Positions 10,794-21,334 of a DNA stretch of 64,000 nt are shown piece by piece. Source of the stretch: Isochrysis galbana (lineage: Eukaryota > Haptophyta > Isochrysidales > Isochrysidaceae); assembly GCA_018136815.1 (NCBI GenBank), contig CM030937.1:1626679-1690678 (forward strand). The letters run 5' to 3'. The notes below the pieces were generated by a model that was not told the DNA's origin, did not search any database, and worked only from the letters and a program-made list of their open reading frames with translations. The translations under genes and the position numbers were made by a program. Numbering within the stretch: position 1 is the first letter of the stretch; every line of letters begins with the position of its first letter.

Positions 10794-11987
10794 ATGGCAA
10801 ACGAGAATGAGGGGCCAAATGCGCCGTACGCGACGCCTAGCTGGCGCCCAGTCGCGTCCCGACAGTGCCAAAGCGCACCGCGGATTGGGGCTGGAAGCAC
10901 GGGTTCGGTGGGAACAACTGTTGCTGGGCGCACAAGACGAGGCAACCTCTTCTCGCCGCTCTCAACAACAGGTTTCTCTGCCGCGCCGGCGCCTACCTGG
11001 CAGTCGCTGGCTATGGGCCTGCAGCCCACGCCTCCGCGCGCCAGCCTCACCGCATCGGCCTCGCCTCTAGCAGCAGAACCTCATGTGGCAATCAGACGAT
11101 CGGACGAGTTAAGGCAGCAGAGCGATGCACTCATTGTGGACCTGCGTTCAATGATGGAGGACACGCAAACCTCTGACATCGTCATTGTGCTTGATAGTGG
11201 AGAAGAGCTGACTGCCCATCGCGCCATCCTCGCTGCGCGATCTGACGTATTTCGGTGGGTGCTCTGGATATCGCCATGCGTACGTGCTTGTGCAAGTTGC
11301 CCAAGGGTCATAGTTGTTCCCTGACCACCTCCTTGTTCCCCTCCGTACAGCACTATGCTCGTTTCCTCCGGCTTTCGAGAGTGCTCGGCATCATCTAATG
11401 GACGTGTGACCGTTGGGGCGATCAGCAGAGCCGCAATGCGTGCTTGTCTCGAATGGTGCTACACTGGCCAAGTGTCCGGTTTCCTAGCTGGAGTTCGAAG
11501 GGAAGCTTGGGCCGCTTCCGCCTGTGCCGACCTTGCCAGCGCCGAGCCTTCCCGGTCGAATCGGACGCAGACGCCTCCACGTAGGCGACAGTCGGTTTGC
11601 TCGGAACCCCCCGCATGCTCCGGAGTTTGTGCAGCAACTGAAGATGACACCTTCACGTCCAATCCCGAGCTATCATCACATTCCAATACTGCCACCTACA
11701 CACTTGAGCCCGGATTAAATACGCTACTGGAGCTTCTTGCAGCAGCCGAACGCTTTAATTTGCAAGGGCTGAAGCGGTTGGTACAAACCGAGGTTCAAGA
11801 ATCCTACTTGACGCCTGCGAACGCCTGCCACGTTTTGCTGACTGCCCACACTCAGGGCGCCGACGCCTTGCGGCGTGTAGCACTCGACTATGTCGCTACG
11901 CATAGGAAGGAGGTGAAGGAGAGTTTTGGTTTCGATGTGCTTGCTCACGAGCCAGACCTTCTTCTTCAACTTCTTCTTCGAGTCTGA
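10794..11987 (+). CDS. BTB/POZ domain protein, two exons
   Basis: join(10794..11254, 11351..11987), 365 aa. The 96-nt intron is GTGGGT...CCGTACAG, and splicing restores the BTB core ...AARSDVFR^TMLVSSGFRE. After a Ser/Pro-rich N-terminal arm (1-120), the BTB fold starts at TSDIVIVLDSGEELTAHRAI (127-146), continues to ACLEWCYTG and, after an inserted Ser/Thr-rich loop of about 80 residues, to LELLAAAERFNLQGLKRLVQ and a BACK-like tail ending LLLQLLLRV. BTB proteins dimerise and often act as CUL3 ubiquitin-ligase adaptors; no MATH, Kelch or zinc-finger partner domain is present. Start is the first in-frame ATG, preceded by a CT-rich leader (10640-10740) and a MITE. The insertion inside the BTB fold, between the helix after 'YTG' and the later helices, is unusual; it could be an unrecognised intron, but it is open in frame. 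Confidence 0.8.
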
Positions 11988-13372
11988 GGTTCCGTGCATA
12001 GCTGGGAGCTGCGTTGTGTTGACAAGTATGGATAGCATTGTGTTGTGTCAGTGGCGAGGCTATGGCTATGGCGGCGGCAATCAGAAGATGGCGTAGCAGT
12101 GGTGGTGTGGATGGAGCTGTGGATCTTTACCAGCCAATGTATGAAAATGGGGAGGGATCAGGGGACGTCGAGCGCGGGCCATGGGTATGGACAGGAAGCG
12201 GGGTGGGGCGCTCGGGGGGCCTCGGCGCTCGGCACGTTGGGGGGCGTAGCACACGGAAGGATCACAGGGCTGGGGGTCACAAGCACAAGCGTCGGACATC
12301 GGGACGGGAGGCGTGGCGGGGAAAGATGAGACACGTGGGAGAGGGGCGCGGGATCACACAAGGAAGTGAACGGGGCGGGGTTGGTAAGAAAAAGAAACAA
12401 GGGCAAGGGGGACCTAGGGCTAGGGCCTGGGGGCTCCACGGAAAAACGAGAGGGGTAACCCCCCCCCCCCCCCGCGGCCTCGCTCGGGCCTCGGGACAAT
12501 GACTCTCGGGCCAGCCACCAGGCTCTAGAGTCACCACGTCACCACCGTGTCGTATTCCATACGATGACAGACTTTTACTTCTAACCGGTGGTTTATTTTA
12601 AGCCTCAAGGTCTCGTCGGCGACATTCTACCCCTTCTCTTACTTTCTTTCGATGTCATCAAACGTTCCACGACTGTCTTCCGTCTTCTCTTCATGCATCG
12701 GTTGTAGTCTTCCGTCTTCTCTTCGTATATCGGCGGTAGCTCCACAGCGAGGTCTGCTCTCGTTGTTCCGACTTCTCTGTTTCGCACGTCTGTGCGCCGA
12801 TGAGTTGCCTTGGTGCCGACGCTTGACAGTCCGCCCTGAGTGTGGTTAGTTTTTGCCCTGTTTGGTTTAGTTCGTGTGTGTGTGTGTGACGAGGGGTCTT
12901 TTTGAGTCCCTGCGTTGTAGTCTCTCGTGTCTACCTTGGACCTAAGAAGCTCTCATTCTCCTTCTCTCTCTTCCTCTAGCTCGCTAGCTAGCCTCGGCCC
13001 TACCCTCCAACGCCGCGCGTTGTGGGCCTCCGAACCTCCGTCTCTCTTCTCGTCCCTCGCACTCGATGGTAGAAGCTGTCAGACCCGACTTCTACTATGA
13101 CCTCTCAGACATATTCCCGCAAGCAACCACCTACGACTCCTTCACGGCCGCGTCAGCTGCCGGCTCGATCGAACGGCCCTCTGCCCACGAGCCAGTAGTC
13201 ATCGCGTGTTCGACACACCGCACCATGCACGCGATTACGCCAAGCGGGGGTCGGAAGTAGTAGCGACCGGCCATCCTTCTTCGCTTCTTCTACTTAGCCC
13301 CCCGTGTGGCGTTGCCCTCCCGCCCTCCCTCTCCCTCCCTCTTCGCCTGATTTTCCGCGGTTCCGTGCAGGT
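11988..13372. other. Intergenic, GC-rich then CT-rich
   Basis: Nothing recognisable. It contains a 14-15 C homopolymer near 12461-12474, a short repeated CTTCCGTCTTCTCTTC motif at about 12675-12730, and a (GT)n run near 12875. The frame at 13066-13257 (VEAVRPDFYYDLSDIFPQAT) looks mildly coding-like and could be an upstream exon of the next entry, but no convincing donor was found. Confidence 0.35.
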
Positions 13373-13562
13373 GATGCGTGATGCGAGCGCGCAAGATGGC
13401 GCCACGCTCCGCGTCACTTATGAGTCGATGAGTCGAGCCATGCCGCCTTGGCTGAAGAAGAAGCGGAGGCGGAGATACGAGATGCGAGCGCAGGTGCGAA
13501 GCCTCAGGCGGAAGACGGAGGAGGTGGCGGTGGCCGGACTGTGGGGCGCCAAGCAACTGTAG
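13373..13562 (+). CDS. Putative terminal exon of an unknown gene
   Basis: A polypyrimidine stretch ends in CCGTGCAG just before 13371, and the open frame that follows (VMRDASAQDGATLRVTYESM, later a basic KKKRRRRYEMRAQVRSLRRK) stops at 13562. The acceptor and a basic nuclear-signal-like run suggest a last exon. The upstream exon is not certain, and no family was recognised. Confidence 0.25.
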
Positions 13563-13731
13563 TAGATAGTAGCCTATCCCCTATGTCTATGTTTGAGAGT
13601 GAGTGTGAGTGCCGTTACCATTACTTGTTCCTGCAGACTATAGACTATTTTGAAAATCGCAATGACAAATCCAACGTTGGCACAGACAGTGACAATGTAC
13701 AATGTAGGCTATGTATGGTCTCCAGCTGGGA

Positions 13732-13831
13732 NNNNNNNNNNNNNNNNNNNNNNNNNNNNNNNNNNNNNNNNNNNNNNNNNNNNNNNNNNNNNNNNNNNNN
13801 NNNNNNNNNNNNNNNNNNNNNNNNNNNNNNN
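13732..13831. other. Assembly gap (100 N)
   Basis: Exactly 100 N, a conventional scaffold gap of unknown true size. The right flank (13832-13998) has a short coding-like frame, VVRESYRRLMASSEARDLC, that stops at about 14009, so an exon may be lost in the gap. Confidence 0.97.
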
Positions 13832-14009
13832 CGAGAAGATGGTTGTGCGCGAATCATACCGCCGGCTCATGGCGAGCAGCGAGGCGCGCGACCTGTGCAT
13901 GATGGAGGGCGAATCAGTGGCACTAGATCGAGGGAAGCAATGCATGGATGCCGATGCACTCCGATTGCCGATGCACTCCGATGCACCGGCCTCCAGCCAC
14001 CCCACTTAA

Positions 14010-14950
14010 ACGCGGATCTGAGAATAGCACGAAGACTACATCGCTACACGGCGCGCCCTTTCCCTTTCTCTCTTGCCTCCTGTCCCCATTCCACAATCGA
14101 CCTTGTCCACAAGCTCCGAACAGGCAACACCACGCCTTGGCGTTCACAGAACGGCTTATGGCCCGCATTCAGTCTGATGGGGAGAATCGGCCCCAACCTT
14201 GCCCCTCTTCTCCACCCGCCCACCACTTCTCAACGACCTCCCCTAGCCCCTATCCCACCCACCCCACCCACGAGCCCTTCCCTGCGCCCCTCGCCTCGCC
14301 TCCCTTTGTCCCACGCAGGAAGCTTGGCCGCTCGCCGCGCATGCAAGGGAGTGTGCCCCAGCGGAGGAGGAATCCCCAACGCCTCGCCTCCCGCCTCTCT
14401 CTTCCACCTCTTCCTCATCCCCAGCGCCTTCCCCCGCCCCCCCCCCCCCCCCTCCCCCACCTCTCGCTCGCTCTCCCCCCACCTTCACCTCTCTCCTCTC
14501 TCTCTCGCGCGCGCGCACTCCCCTCGTCTTCCTCTCGCGCGGCCCTCCCGTTTCTTTTCTATCATCAGTGAAAAATACCCTCTCCTCAGCCCAGGCCCCT
14601 CCCTCCCCCAAGCCCCCCCCGCCCTCTCCCCCTTCCCCCATCTCTTCCCGCTGCCCCCGACGCGCGACGCCCCCCGTCTGGGCGCGCGGCCCTCTACCCC
14701 CTTCCGGTATTTTCTTGGCTTCTATTTTGTAGTTGTAGTTCTTGCCTTATTTCCCCTTGGCCTTGGATGACCAGCGGGCTTTAGTGCTTTAGTTTGCGCT
14801 AGTGAACGGCGACGGAGCAGCGAGGGCGCGCACACAACCGGAGAAAAGAAAAAAAGGGGGGAAGCTCCAGGCGGGAACAGGCCAGCTGACACTCCCCCCT
14901 TCCCCCCCGCGGGGGAAGCCGCGCCCCTTTTTTCCCTTCTTCGCCGCACC
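14010..14950. other. CT/C-rich low-complexity region
   Basis: Strongly C/T-skewed with C runs up to about 15 (near 14440-14455), TCTCTC and GCGCGC stretches. Long frames here come from compositional bias. No gene was recognised. Confidence 0.5.
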
Positions 14951-14954
14951 AGAC

Positions 14955-15110
14955 CAAAAGCGTTCAATTATCCCCATCCCTGCTGACACCTTTCATTGTC
15001 ACCTGGAGGTTACTTGAGTCAACTTGACCCTTCACATGTTGAAACACACACGTGGTCTGACTCCATTCACTCGATTTGGGGCAGGGTGGATATATCGTTG
15101 AAATCACGAT
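14955..15110 (+). repeat. About 155-bp block also present at 46408-46562
   Basis: Starts CAAAAGCGTTCAATTATCCC and continues through GTCACCTGGAGGTTACTTGA, CTTCACATGTTGAAAC and CACGTGGTCTGACTCCATTC to GATATATCGTTGAAATCACG. It matches 46408-46562 at roughly nine bases in ten in the same orientation. In the second copy it lies 137 bp upstream of an ankyrin gene, so it may be a duplicated promoter or a dispersed repeat. Confidence 0.75.
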
Positions 15111-15897
15111 ATCTCATGATATCCCATGTTGGTTTTCCCCTCCAAAGAAAATTGATCGAATTCCTTTGAAAGCGATCGTTTTTTTTGTCAAGAGCCTGGT
15201 GCGCGCTTTCAGAACTGCCCCCTCTCCCTCCGCGCTCGCCACTTCTCCCGCGCATTCTGACACCCCGCGCATTTCGACACTGCCGCCCCACCCGCACGGC
15301 CCCCCTCGCCCGCCGCTCATTGACGCCACCTTCTTCTCCCTCCCTTCGGCCTCGCCGCGCCGCTTCCCCTCTCGCCGCCGCGCTTCCTCTCTCTCTCTCT
15401 CTCCACTGTGCGCTCTCCGCCCCTCTGCTCTTGCCACCCGCCTCCCTCGCCTCGCGTCGTTCTCTTCCAACAGCAGTGTCCGTCTTGGTCACCAGGGTAC
15501 AGAACCCCCCGTCTTGTTCTGCCCCCTCACCTCTCTTGTGACACATCACCACAGCTCATTCGTGCGCGCGCGCCCGCCGCCGGTGAGGGCCAACCCGCTA
15601 CACCAGCCCGCTCCTTCTTTTCTACGGGGGTGGGGGGGGGGGGGTTGGCGGCCCGGTCGCACCACCATCCCGCTCCTCCCTTCACCAGTACCGTCTCCTC
15701 CAGAGCACTGTGTTCCTGGTTGCCGTTTGTCCTCCCCTCTTTGCTCTCCTTTCTTCCTTGCTCTGTTCCCACCCTCCACCTCTCTTCTCGCGACCTCCCG
15801 TAGGCGCCCTCGTTGCCCCAGTACCGGCGGGTGAACACAGTCCAGTGTTCCCTCCATAACGTGCTCCTCCATCTCTACTGGGAGCGAAGTGTGAGTT
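15111..15897. other. CT-rich region without recognised gene
   Basis: Pyrimidine-rich with a TCTC microsatellite near 15390-15410 and a G run near 15631-15642. Frames here are compositional. It may be a 5' leader for a plus-strand transcript. Confidence 0.4.
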
Positions 15898-16461
15898 ATG
15901 GGTTCGTCGTGCACCATCCGCTTACTCTGTGACACCCACCCCGACTTCTGCAGCCTTCTCCCGACCACCGTGGGTGAGAAGGGAGTGGACTGCTGCCAGA
16001 GCATGCTGACCCGCCTCACCAAGGTGAGAGGTATCAGGTTTGCCAAACTGGACGGGTTCAAGACGTGCGGCCTGTTCCTCACCGAGTTTGTGGTGCCCCG
16101 GATGGCGATCACCTGCAAGGACTCCGCGTTGCTCTGTGTACCGATGACCGATCTCCTCAACGAGAGGGTCGATGACTTGGAATACCACCCCCTCCTCCCC
16201 GGTGACTTTGAGGAGGTCGTCGATGTGGACGCCGATTTGAGGCTTGCGTTGAGCGAATTCACCGACTTTCACGGCATCATGATCATCATCGGAGTCCTTG
16301 AAGATGGCATGCTGGCGGTAGGCCAGCTGGTGATAGGGCTTCAATTGGACTGGGCAGAGCGTCGGACTCATCCTTGTTGGGAGTTTGCGGAGGGGGACTT
16401 TCTGGGCGAGCCTCCACGTGGGGAGTTTCCGCGCTTTCTGGGCGAGCCTCCGTCTTGGTGA
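15898..16461 (+). CDS. Uncertain ORF of 187 codons (strand unresolved)
   Basis: The frame from ATG 15898 (MGSSCTIRLLCDTHPDFCSL) has a high share of G/C at third positions and balanced composition. The antisense frame 16470-15922 (…VGEFAQRKPQIGVHIDDLL…) is also open and protein-like, and could be a 3' exon of the minus-strand gene ending at 16286. No family was recognised on either strand. Only one of the two should be real. Confidence 0.25.
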   Translation: MGSSCTIRLLCDTHPDFCSLLPTTVGEKGVDCCQSMLTRLTKVRGIRFAKLDGFKTCGLFLTEFVVPRMAITCKDSALLCVPMTDLLNERVDDLEYHPLLPGDFEEVVDVDADLRLALSEFTDFHGIMIIIGVLEDGMLAVGQLVIGLQLDWAERRTHPCWEFAEGDFLGEPPRGEFPRFLGEPPSW

Positions 16462-17736
16462 CCTTGACACTCATCGAAGAGCCAGATTGGGTGTTCTCGA
16501 GAGTGCACAGTCCTCGTAGATGGACCTCTCTTGGCATATCGAGAAGTGAGATGATGCATTGGATGAATTTAGCCAAGTCGGGGCCGTCGGGTGGTATGAC
16601 TCCCTCTGTTTGTTGATCGACGACCAGCTCGGTATGCTCCCAGTGCAACACACCGTATGGACCGAGCGCAACACCGCCCTTCTGGAGAGCTTTCTCCAGG
16701 GCGTGCAGCATCTTGTCAAACCTTTGGTGTGTGGAATCATTCTGCATCGACCCAAAGATGCGGTTCTTGAGGTGGTCGCTCGAGATGTGATGATAGTAAC
16801 GAGTGCGAGCCATTTGCTGTAGTGTGGCAAGGAAAGGGAGAAGAGCCGTTAGGCCAGAGGGTCGAAGAGGCACACAGTGCACCTTGAGGGAGGACAAGAC
16901 GGGGAGAGGCACAAGCAACTCTGTGTGGCTGCGACTGCAAGGAAGAGAAAGGCTCTCTCTGTGAGTCGGTGGATACTTTGGGTCCAATGCACACCTTGTA
17001 GAGCCTGGAGGGAACAGAGAGGGGCGAGGAGTAGTCCAGAGGGGAGAGCTGCAGCGCAAGAGAGAGCTGCAGCGCAAGAGAGGGCAGGGGCTACTGCGAC
17101 GGGTGCTCGGGTGTGCGATCGGAGCGGCAGACAGAGCTAGGTGTTTCGTATGAGTTCAGGCATTCCACACTTGCGGAAAAGCTCATCCGACGAGCTCTCC
17201 CCCCCCCCGACCCCAACACACGCGAATATAGTAGAACTTTCACACAGTGTGGTGACGCTGAGGCACCCCCGCTACACTGCGCTAGCATCTGCACTTTCCT
17301 CCATCTCAAGATGTTTTGCCACCTGATTGAGGAAGTAATGGCCTTCCGTGCACTCGTTCAATAGTTTGTTGATGATTTGCTCGTGAACCTCGTGCATCCG
17401 ATGTGACTCTACAGCCATAGTATGTAGAAGCTCAGAGAGTGAGTGACACAGTATGACCAGCCGCAACTCGCGCTCTGTGGTGATTTTGGGTGGCTCTTTG
17501 GAGATGTGCTCCACTAGTTGCTGTTTCCCAGAATAGTTGCAATCGAATACTGCTTCGACTACATGCAACCGAACTTGGCTGGTGTCAATAACCGCATCTT
17601 TCTGGTCGTCCATCTGATCCACAGCTGAAATGGCGCGTATCACACTCTGCAGCATGGAACTGAGCATCATGTTTCGCGTCCCCCGCGTCTCACGAAGTGC
17701 GTATGTGTGCGCTTCAATTTGATCGTAAATGCGCAC
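16286..17736 (-). CDS. Putative two-exon protein of unknown function
   Basis: Proposed exons 17736-17278 and 16816-16286 (329 codons). The 461-nt intron would run GTGTAG...TTGCCACACTACAG, keep phase 0 and avoid the immediate TAG stop at the end of the first frame. Exon 1 is helical (YDQIEAHTYALRETRGTR; LVILCHSLSELLHTMAVE). Exon 2 starts QMARTRYYHHISSDHLKNRI and ends in a Pro/Glu/Ser-rich tail with two repeats of the EARPES motif. The 5' end may lie in a further exon, since an AG precedes the first ATG. Exon 2 alone, starting at ATG 16813, is the fallback model. No known domain identified. Confidence 0.35.
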
Positions 17737-17886
17737 TACGTTCAGCGATTATCAGATTTTGTGTGTTTCGCACAGAAAGACGCCCCCCCGGTACCACTCG
17801 GACACCTGGCTCGTCAGGCATGGCGGGATTCCGGGACTCAAAAGTTGTGTCCAATTAGCTAGTGGGGTTGGCTAGGATATAAAATA

Positions 17887-18834
17887 CTACCTCCGTTTCA
17901 AAACTGAAACCCGTAGGACCGGTAGATCAAAAATAAAACTAATAAGAGCTAGACGAGAAAGCGCGCCCTTGAACTATGTTGCATGGGGTACATTGGGGCT
18001 TAATCCTATTACTTTAGACGGTCTCACAATTGTCATTTTATCCCTCAACCATGGCGGCCACGGGAGCCACTCGATTCCTGCCTGTCTGCCTGTCACGCGC
18101 ATGCGGCAAGTCATACTCATTCGAACCATCCGCATTCACGATACACTTACACACCATTTGCTTAGTATCAAACAAGTCATTGAGCTTCTCTGAAGGATAC
18201 TAATTGAATGCCTGCATGCATTGCTCAGCAAAACGGTCCCCCTAGCCCCCCCCCCCCCCCCCGCCCCCCGGCCCCCCCGGCCCCCTCCCTGGCTCCCCCC
18301 CAGCCCCCCCGGAGCCTCGCGGCCCCGCGGCCCCCCCGGCTCCCTAGGCCCCCCTAGGCCCCCCTTGGACCCCCCGGCCCCCCCGGCCCCCCCCGCCCCC
18401 CCCGGCCCCCCCAGCCCCCCCCAGGCCCCCCCCCGGCCCCCCTGGCCCCCCCGGCCCCCCGGTCGCCCGGTCCCCCTGGCCCGCTCCTCAGGGACCAGGG
18501 ATTGTGTCGCTGTCGCGCGGCCTTGCCCACGAGCCTCCCGTGCGCTTGCCATGCTGCGGTGGCTCCACCACCTTCAGCCTCGGCATCGCAATCGCAATGA
18601 AGCCGATTCGCGGCAAAGCTCCCGCCCACGCGCACTTTTCACTATAGACTATAGACCTCTTGAATAATATCACGTATCACGGATCTCTTCATTCCCCTAA
18701 TGCTTTGAGGTCGAACCTCCGCCGCAGGACAACGCGCCAATGTACCCGCTATCTCATAGAATCAACAAAATCTTTACTATGGTTCCTCATAGGCTAGCAG
18801 GGAGCCAAAGGTTTCAGTTTTGAAACGGAGGTAG
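17887..18834. mobile_element. Stowaway-like element (25-bp TIR, TA duplication) with C-rich core
   Basis: The left end CTACCTCCGTTTCAAAACTG (continuing AAACC) at 17887-17911 is perfectly mirrored at 18810-18834, and each end is flanked by TA (17885-17886, 18835-18836). The terminal CTACCTCCGTTTCA closely resembles the CTCCCTCCGTTTC end of plant Stowaway MITEs, which Tc1/mariner transposases mobilise. At 948 bp it is longer than most Stowaways because its centre (18240-18480) is a C-rich minisatellite. No transposase frame inside. It ends 97 bp before the lipoyl-protein start. Confidence 0.85.
18240..18480 (+). repeat. C-rich, strand-asymmetric minisatellite
   Basis: About 240 bp of CCCCCCGGCCCCCC-type repeats with nearly all C on the plus strand, inside the Stowaway-like element. 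The G-rich complement has many G-runs of three or more and could form G-quadruplexes. Long Gly- or Pro-rich frames across it are artefacts. Confidence 0.8.
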
Positions 18835-18931
18835 TAAATAATTTAATCTATTTTGACCAAAACATAAAGCACAAACAGGAATTGAGTAATTGACTGGACA
18901 AGAAGTACAAAAGACAAAAGAATCCCCACGC

Positions 18932-19375
18932 ATGGCGGCGGTGCGCAGCGCGCGCGCCAGTGCGGGGCTCGCGCTGCGCCGGGGCGGGTGGGACCGGCTG
19001 GGCCGGTGGGACCGGCTGGCGCGGCGGGCGCTGGCGACGGCACCGACTCCGGGTGCGAGCACGCTTGACGCGCCCTTCATCTCCGACACGATGCCGCTTG
19101 CAGAGGGCGTGATAGGCGAGCTCGGCGAGCTCTGCGTCGCAGTTGGAGACCAAGTCTCTGAGAACGACGTGGTCGCTGTGATCGAGACGGGTGCGTGCCT
19201 CCACTCGCCTCGCTTCCCTCCCAATCCTTCCCTTACGTCTCTTCCGTTCGTTTGGGACATCGTAGACAAGGCGGCCATCAACGTGAAGGCGAGCCAGTCG
19301 GGGGTCATCGCGGCCATTCTAGTGGAGATTGACGAGCCGATCACCGAGTGCATGCCGATGTTTGAGCTGCGATGA
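18932..19375 (+). CDS. Free-standing lipoyl-domain protein, probably mitochondrial, two exons
   Basis: join(18932..19190, 19266..19375), 122 aa. The 75-nt intron GTGCGTGCC...GACATCGTAG splits the lipoyl hairpin; splicing gives VVAVIET^DKAAINVKA, placing the lipoylated lysine in the canonical DKA tip. The N-terminus (MAAVRSARASAGLALRRGGW...) is Arg/Ala-rich without acids, like a mitochondrial presequence. The domain starts at about residue 47 (DAPFISDTMPLAEGVIGEL) and closes with IAAILVEIDEPITECMPMFEL. The protein stops directly after the lipoyl fold: there is no hinge, E1/E3-binding or acyltransferase domain as in E2 subunits. Sequence style is closest to 2-oxoglutarate dehydrogenase E2. It could be a true lipoyl carrier or a truncated E2 duplicate. 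A transposon-derived element occupies its near promoter. Confidence 0.75.
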   Translation: MAAVRSARASAGLALRRGGWDRLGRWDRLARRALATAPTPGASTLDAPFISDTMPLAEGVIGELGELCVAVGDQVSENDVVAVIETGACLHSPRFPPNPSLTSLPFVWDIVDKAAINVKASQSGVIAAILVEIDEPITECMPMFELR

Positions 19376-20579
19376 GAGAGCGTCAACTGCAAGTTCTCTG
19401 CTCGAAATCGCACTTCTTTCTCGGTGGCTCACGATTGGCACGCGTACCGCCGCACGCCCGATGCGAGGGCTCTTGTGACAGTTAGCTAAAGCGGCATCAT
19501 TGTGCTCCCGCTTCACTCTGAGGAGCATTGTACCATTCGATTTCCGGCTTATATGGCAGCATCTTCTCGGGGCAGGAGCAGGCACAACTCTTGGGCTATA
19601 TGCGGAAAGCGTTGGTCACCTATATCATACCACCGACCTGGGACTGGCCAACTCTGAGCCTTGTTCTTTCACCTCTCGTTCATAAGCAACTGCGGCTTTT
19701 GGACATTGGTTGGGTATCAGGCACCGAGCACGTTTGCAAACGCTGGACTATTTTTGCTTCATTAAATGGTGTTGACAGCGGAGATGCGCAACGTGCCGGC
19801 GCATATGGTCCCGATCTGTAGATTTCTCCGCTAGCTGTTTTGCAAAATGCAGTTGCAATGGTTCATGTTCAACTTTTAGCACCATCATGGACGGCAAGAA
19901 GAGGGCTTGAGAGGTGCCAGCTCCTTTCATCTTGCATCTCCGCGAGCTCATCGTCTCGCTACGTTTGAGTGTGGGTGTTGCATGCTGTGGTCTTTGAGCT
20001 GTAGTGGTTGGGATACGGTGTCGGTGGCGATGATGACGATGGTTGGCATCGTAGATCATAGGGCATCGATAGGCATTGTATGCCCGTACGCGCGACGTGT
20101 GGGGCTTGGACTTGGGCGTGGTGATGCAGGTAGGGGTAGGCCAAAATATGCGCATGGGTGCAGGCATACTTGAGTGAATTTTGTGGAGCTGCGAACTTCA
20201 AACGTGTCGGCATATTTCATATTCAAAGGTCGTTTGCCTTCATTTGGTACCCCTCGTTTCCAAATACGCGATGCGGGGCCACCACGAGGGAGTCCCAATC
20301 CTAGGGGTGGGAGGGTGAAGGCGCGGGGGCGGCCCCAGTCTCGGCCGCGTCACAGGTACCCCTCCTGCCCCTGCGCCCTGTCCCTGCGCCCCTGCTCTCC
20401 CTCTTTGTCGACCCCACCTCTCCCTCCGCCCCCTCGACTCCGGAGTGCTCCTGGAATGTGATTCCCGCCCGAGGTCGTATGCCTTCGTTTGGTACCCCTC
20501 GTTTCCAAATACGCTCCCGGTACAAAAAAATCTTCTAGAATTTGAGTAAAGGCAGACACCCACCTCACAGTGCTCAACC
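19376..20579. other. Intergenic with a duplicated 30-bp block
   Basis: No gene recognised. The segment CCTTCATTTGGTACCCCTCG-TTTCCAAATACGC at 20237-20270 recurs at 20483-20515 and again at 46293-46325. The second copy is followed by CAAAAAAATCTTCTAGAATT and CACCTCACAGTGCTCAACCATG, as at 46340-46400. Confidence 0.55.
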
Positions 20580-21334
20580 ATGTCTACAAATGGAAGGGCG
20601 CCTGCTGATATAGTACTGAAGCGATTGGAATGGATCAAAAAAAGATGGACCAGAACTTTAAAAAATTCATCACACCTCTCTTTCCATATGCCAATTCTAA
20701 AACTGCCATGCAGGTTATAGCGGAAGCATTGGACAGCATCAGTCCGCCGCCGCCGGTTGGGGGCTCCCTGGCCGACCTAAGTTTGTTGACGTACACTGAA
20801 GAATGTCAGTTCTTATTCAATGTATTCAATTTCAAGCACAATACGAAAATTGAAGACACCTTACACTCCATTTGCGAGATTGATAAACCATTCACATTGG
20901 TTTATATTAGACACACTCTCTTGGGCAATAAATTAACTGAGAAAACAATCCTCGATATGAGTCGTGACGTTCTGCTGGGTACAATCAAAACTTATGTCAA
21001 TTTGGAATTAATTCCCCACCTCCAAGAATTGTTAGAAGGTGTCGATTCGGGTTCAGCTTCCCAAGTAAAGATTGAAAACAAAAGGCCGCTTATCGGTTCG
21101 GGTTCAGCTCCCGTAAAGATTGAACGCCACAAGGCCCAGCAACATCAAATACAAAAAAGCTCGGTCCTAGGACACCGGGCCGAGCTCACCATGAGGGCGC
21201 TCCTGCGAGCAAGGGGATGCATGGTTACTAGTGCGTGCCCCCCCCCCTCGATGAAAATTCCAGCGGCCTCCTCGTCACGCATGACGTGGCCGCCGCGCAG
21301 CCGCATGCAGGACCTCTCTTCACACTTGTCTTGA
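20580..21334 (+). CDS. AT-rich unknown protein, possible frameshift near start
   Basis: The frame from ATG 20630 (MDQKKMDQNFKKFITPLFPY) runs to a stop at 21334. Its first about 170 residues (ECQFLFNVFNFKHNTKIEDT, YIRHTLLGNKLTEKTILDM) use A/T-ending codons, unlike neighbouring host genes. A better-placed ATG at 20580 (MSTNGRAPADIVLKRLEWIKK) is in another frame and would join it by a -1 shift at the seven-A run at 20635-20641. The acidic/Ser tail after about 21130 reverts to GC-rich codons and may not belong. No family recognised. Composition suggests acquisition from an AT-rich source such as a large DNA virus; this is inference only. Confidence 0.45.

Noticed and set aside
13233-13245. GATTACGCCAAGC, identical to part of a common cloning-vector lacZ region
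   Set aside because: Only 13 bases match and the flanks differ from vector sequence; most likely chance.
13448-14770. Long frame running through the N gap and the C-rich region
   Set aside because: Its length comes from the N block and low-complexity Pro/Ser sequence.
18136-18667. Gly/Pro-rich frames on both strands of the C-rich core
   Set aside because: Pure compositional artefact of the minisatellite inside the Stowaway-like element.
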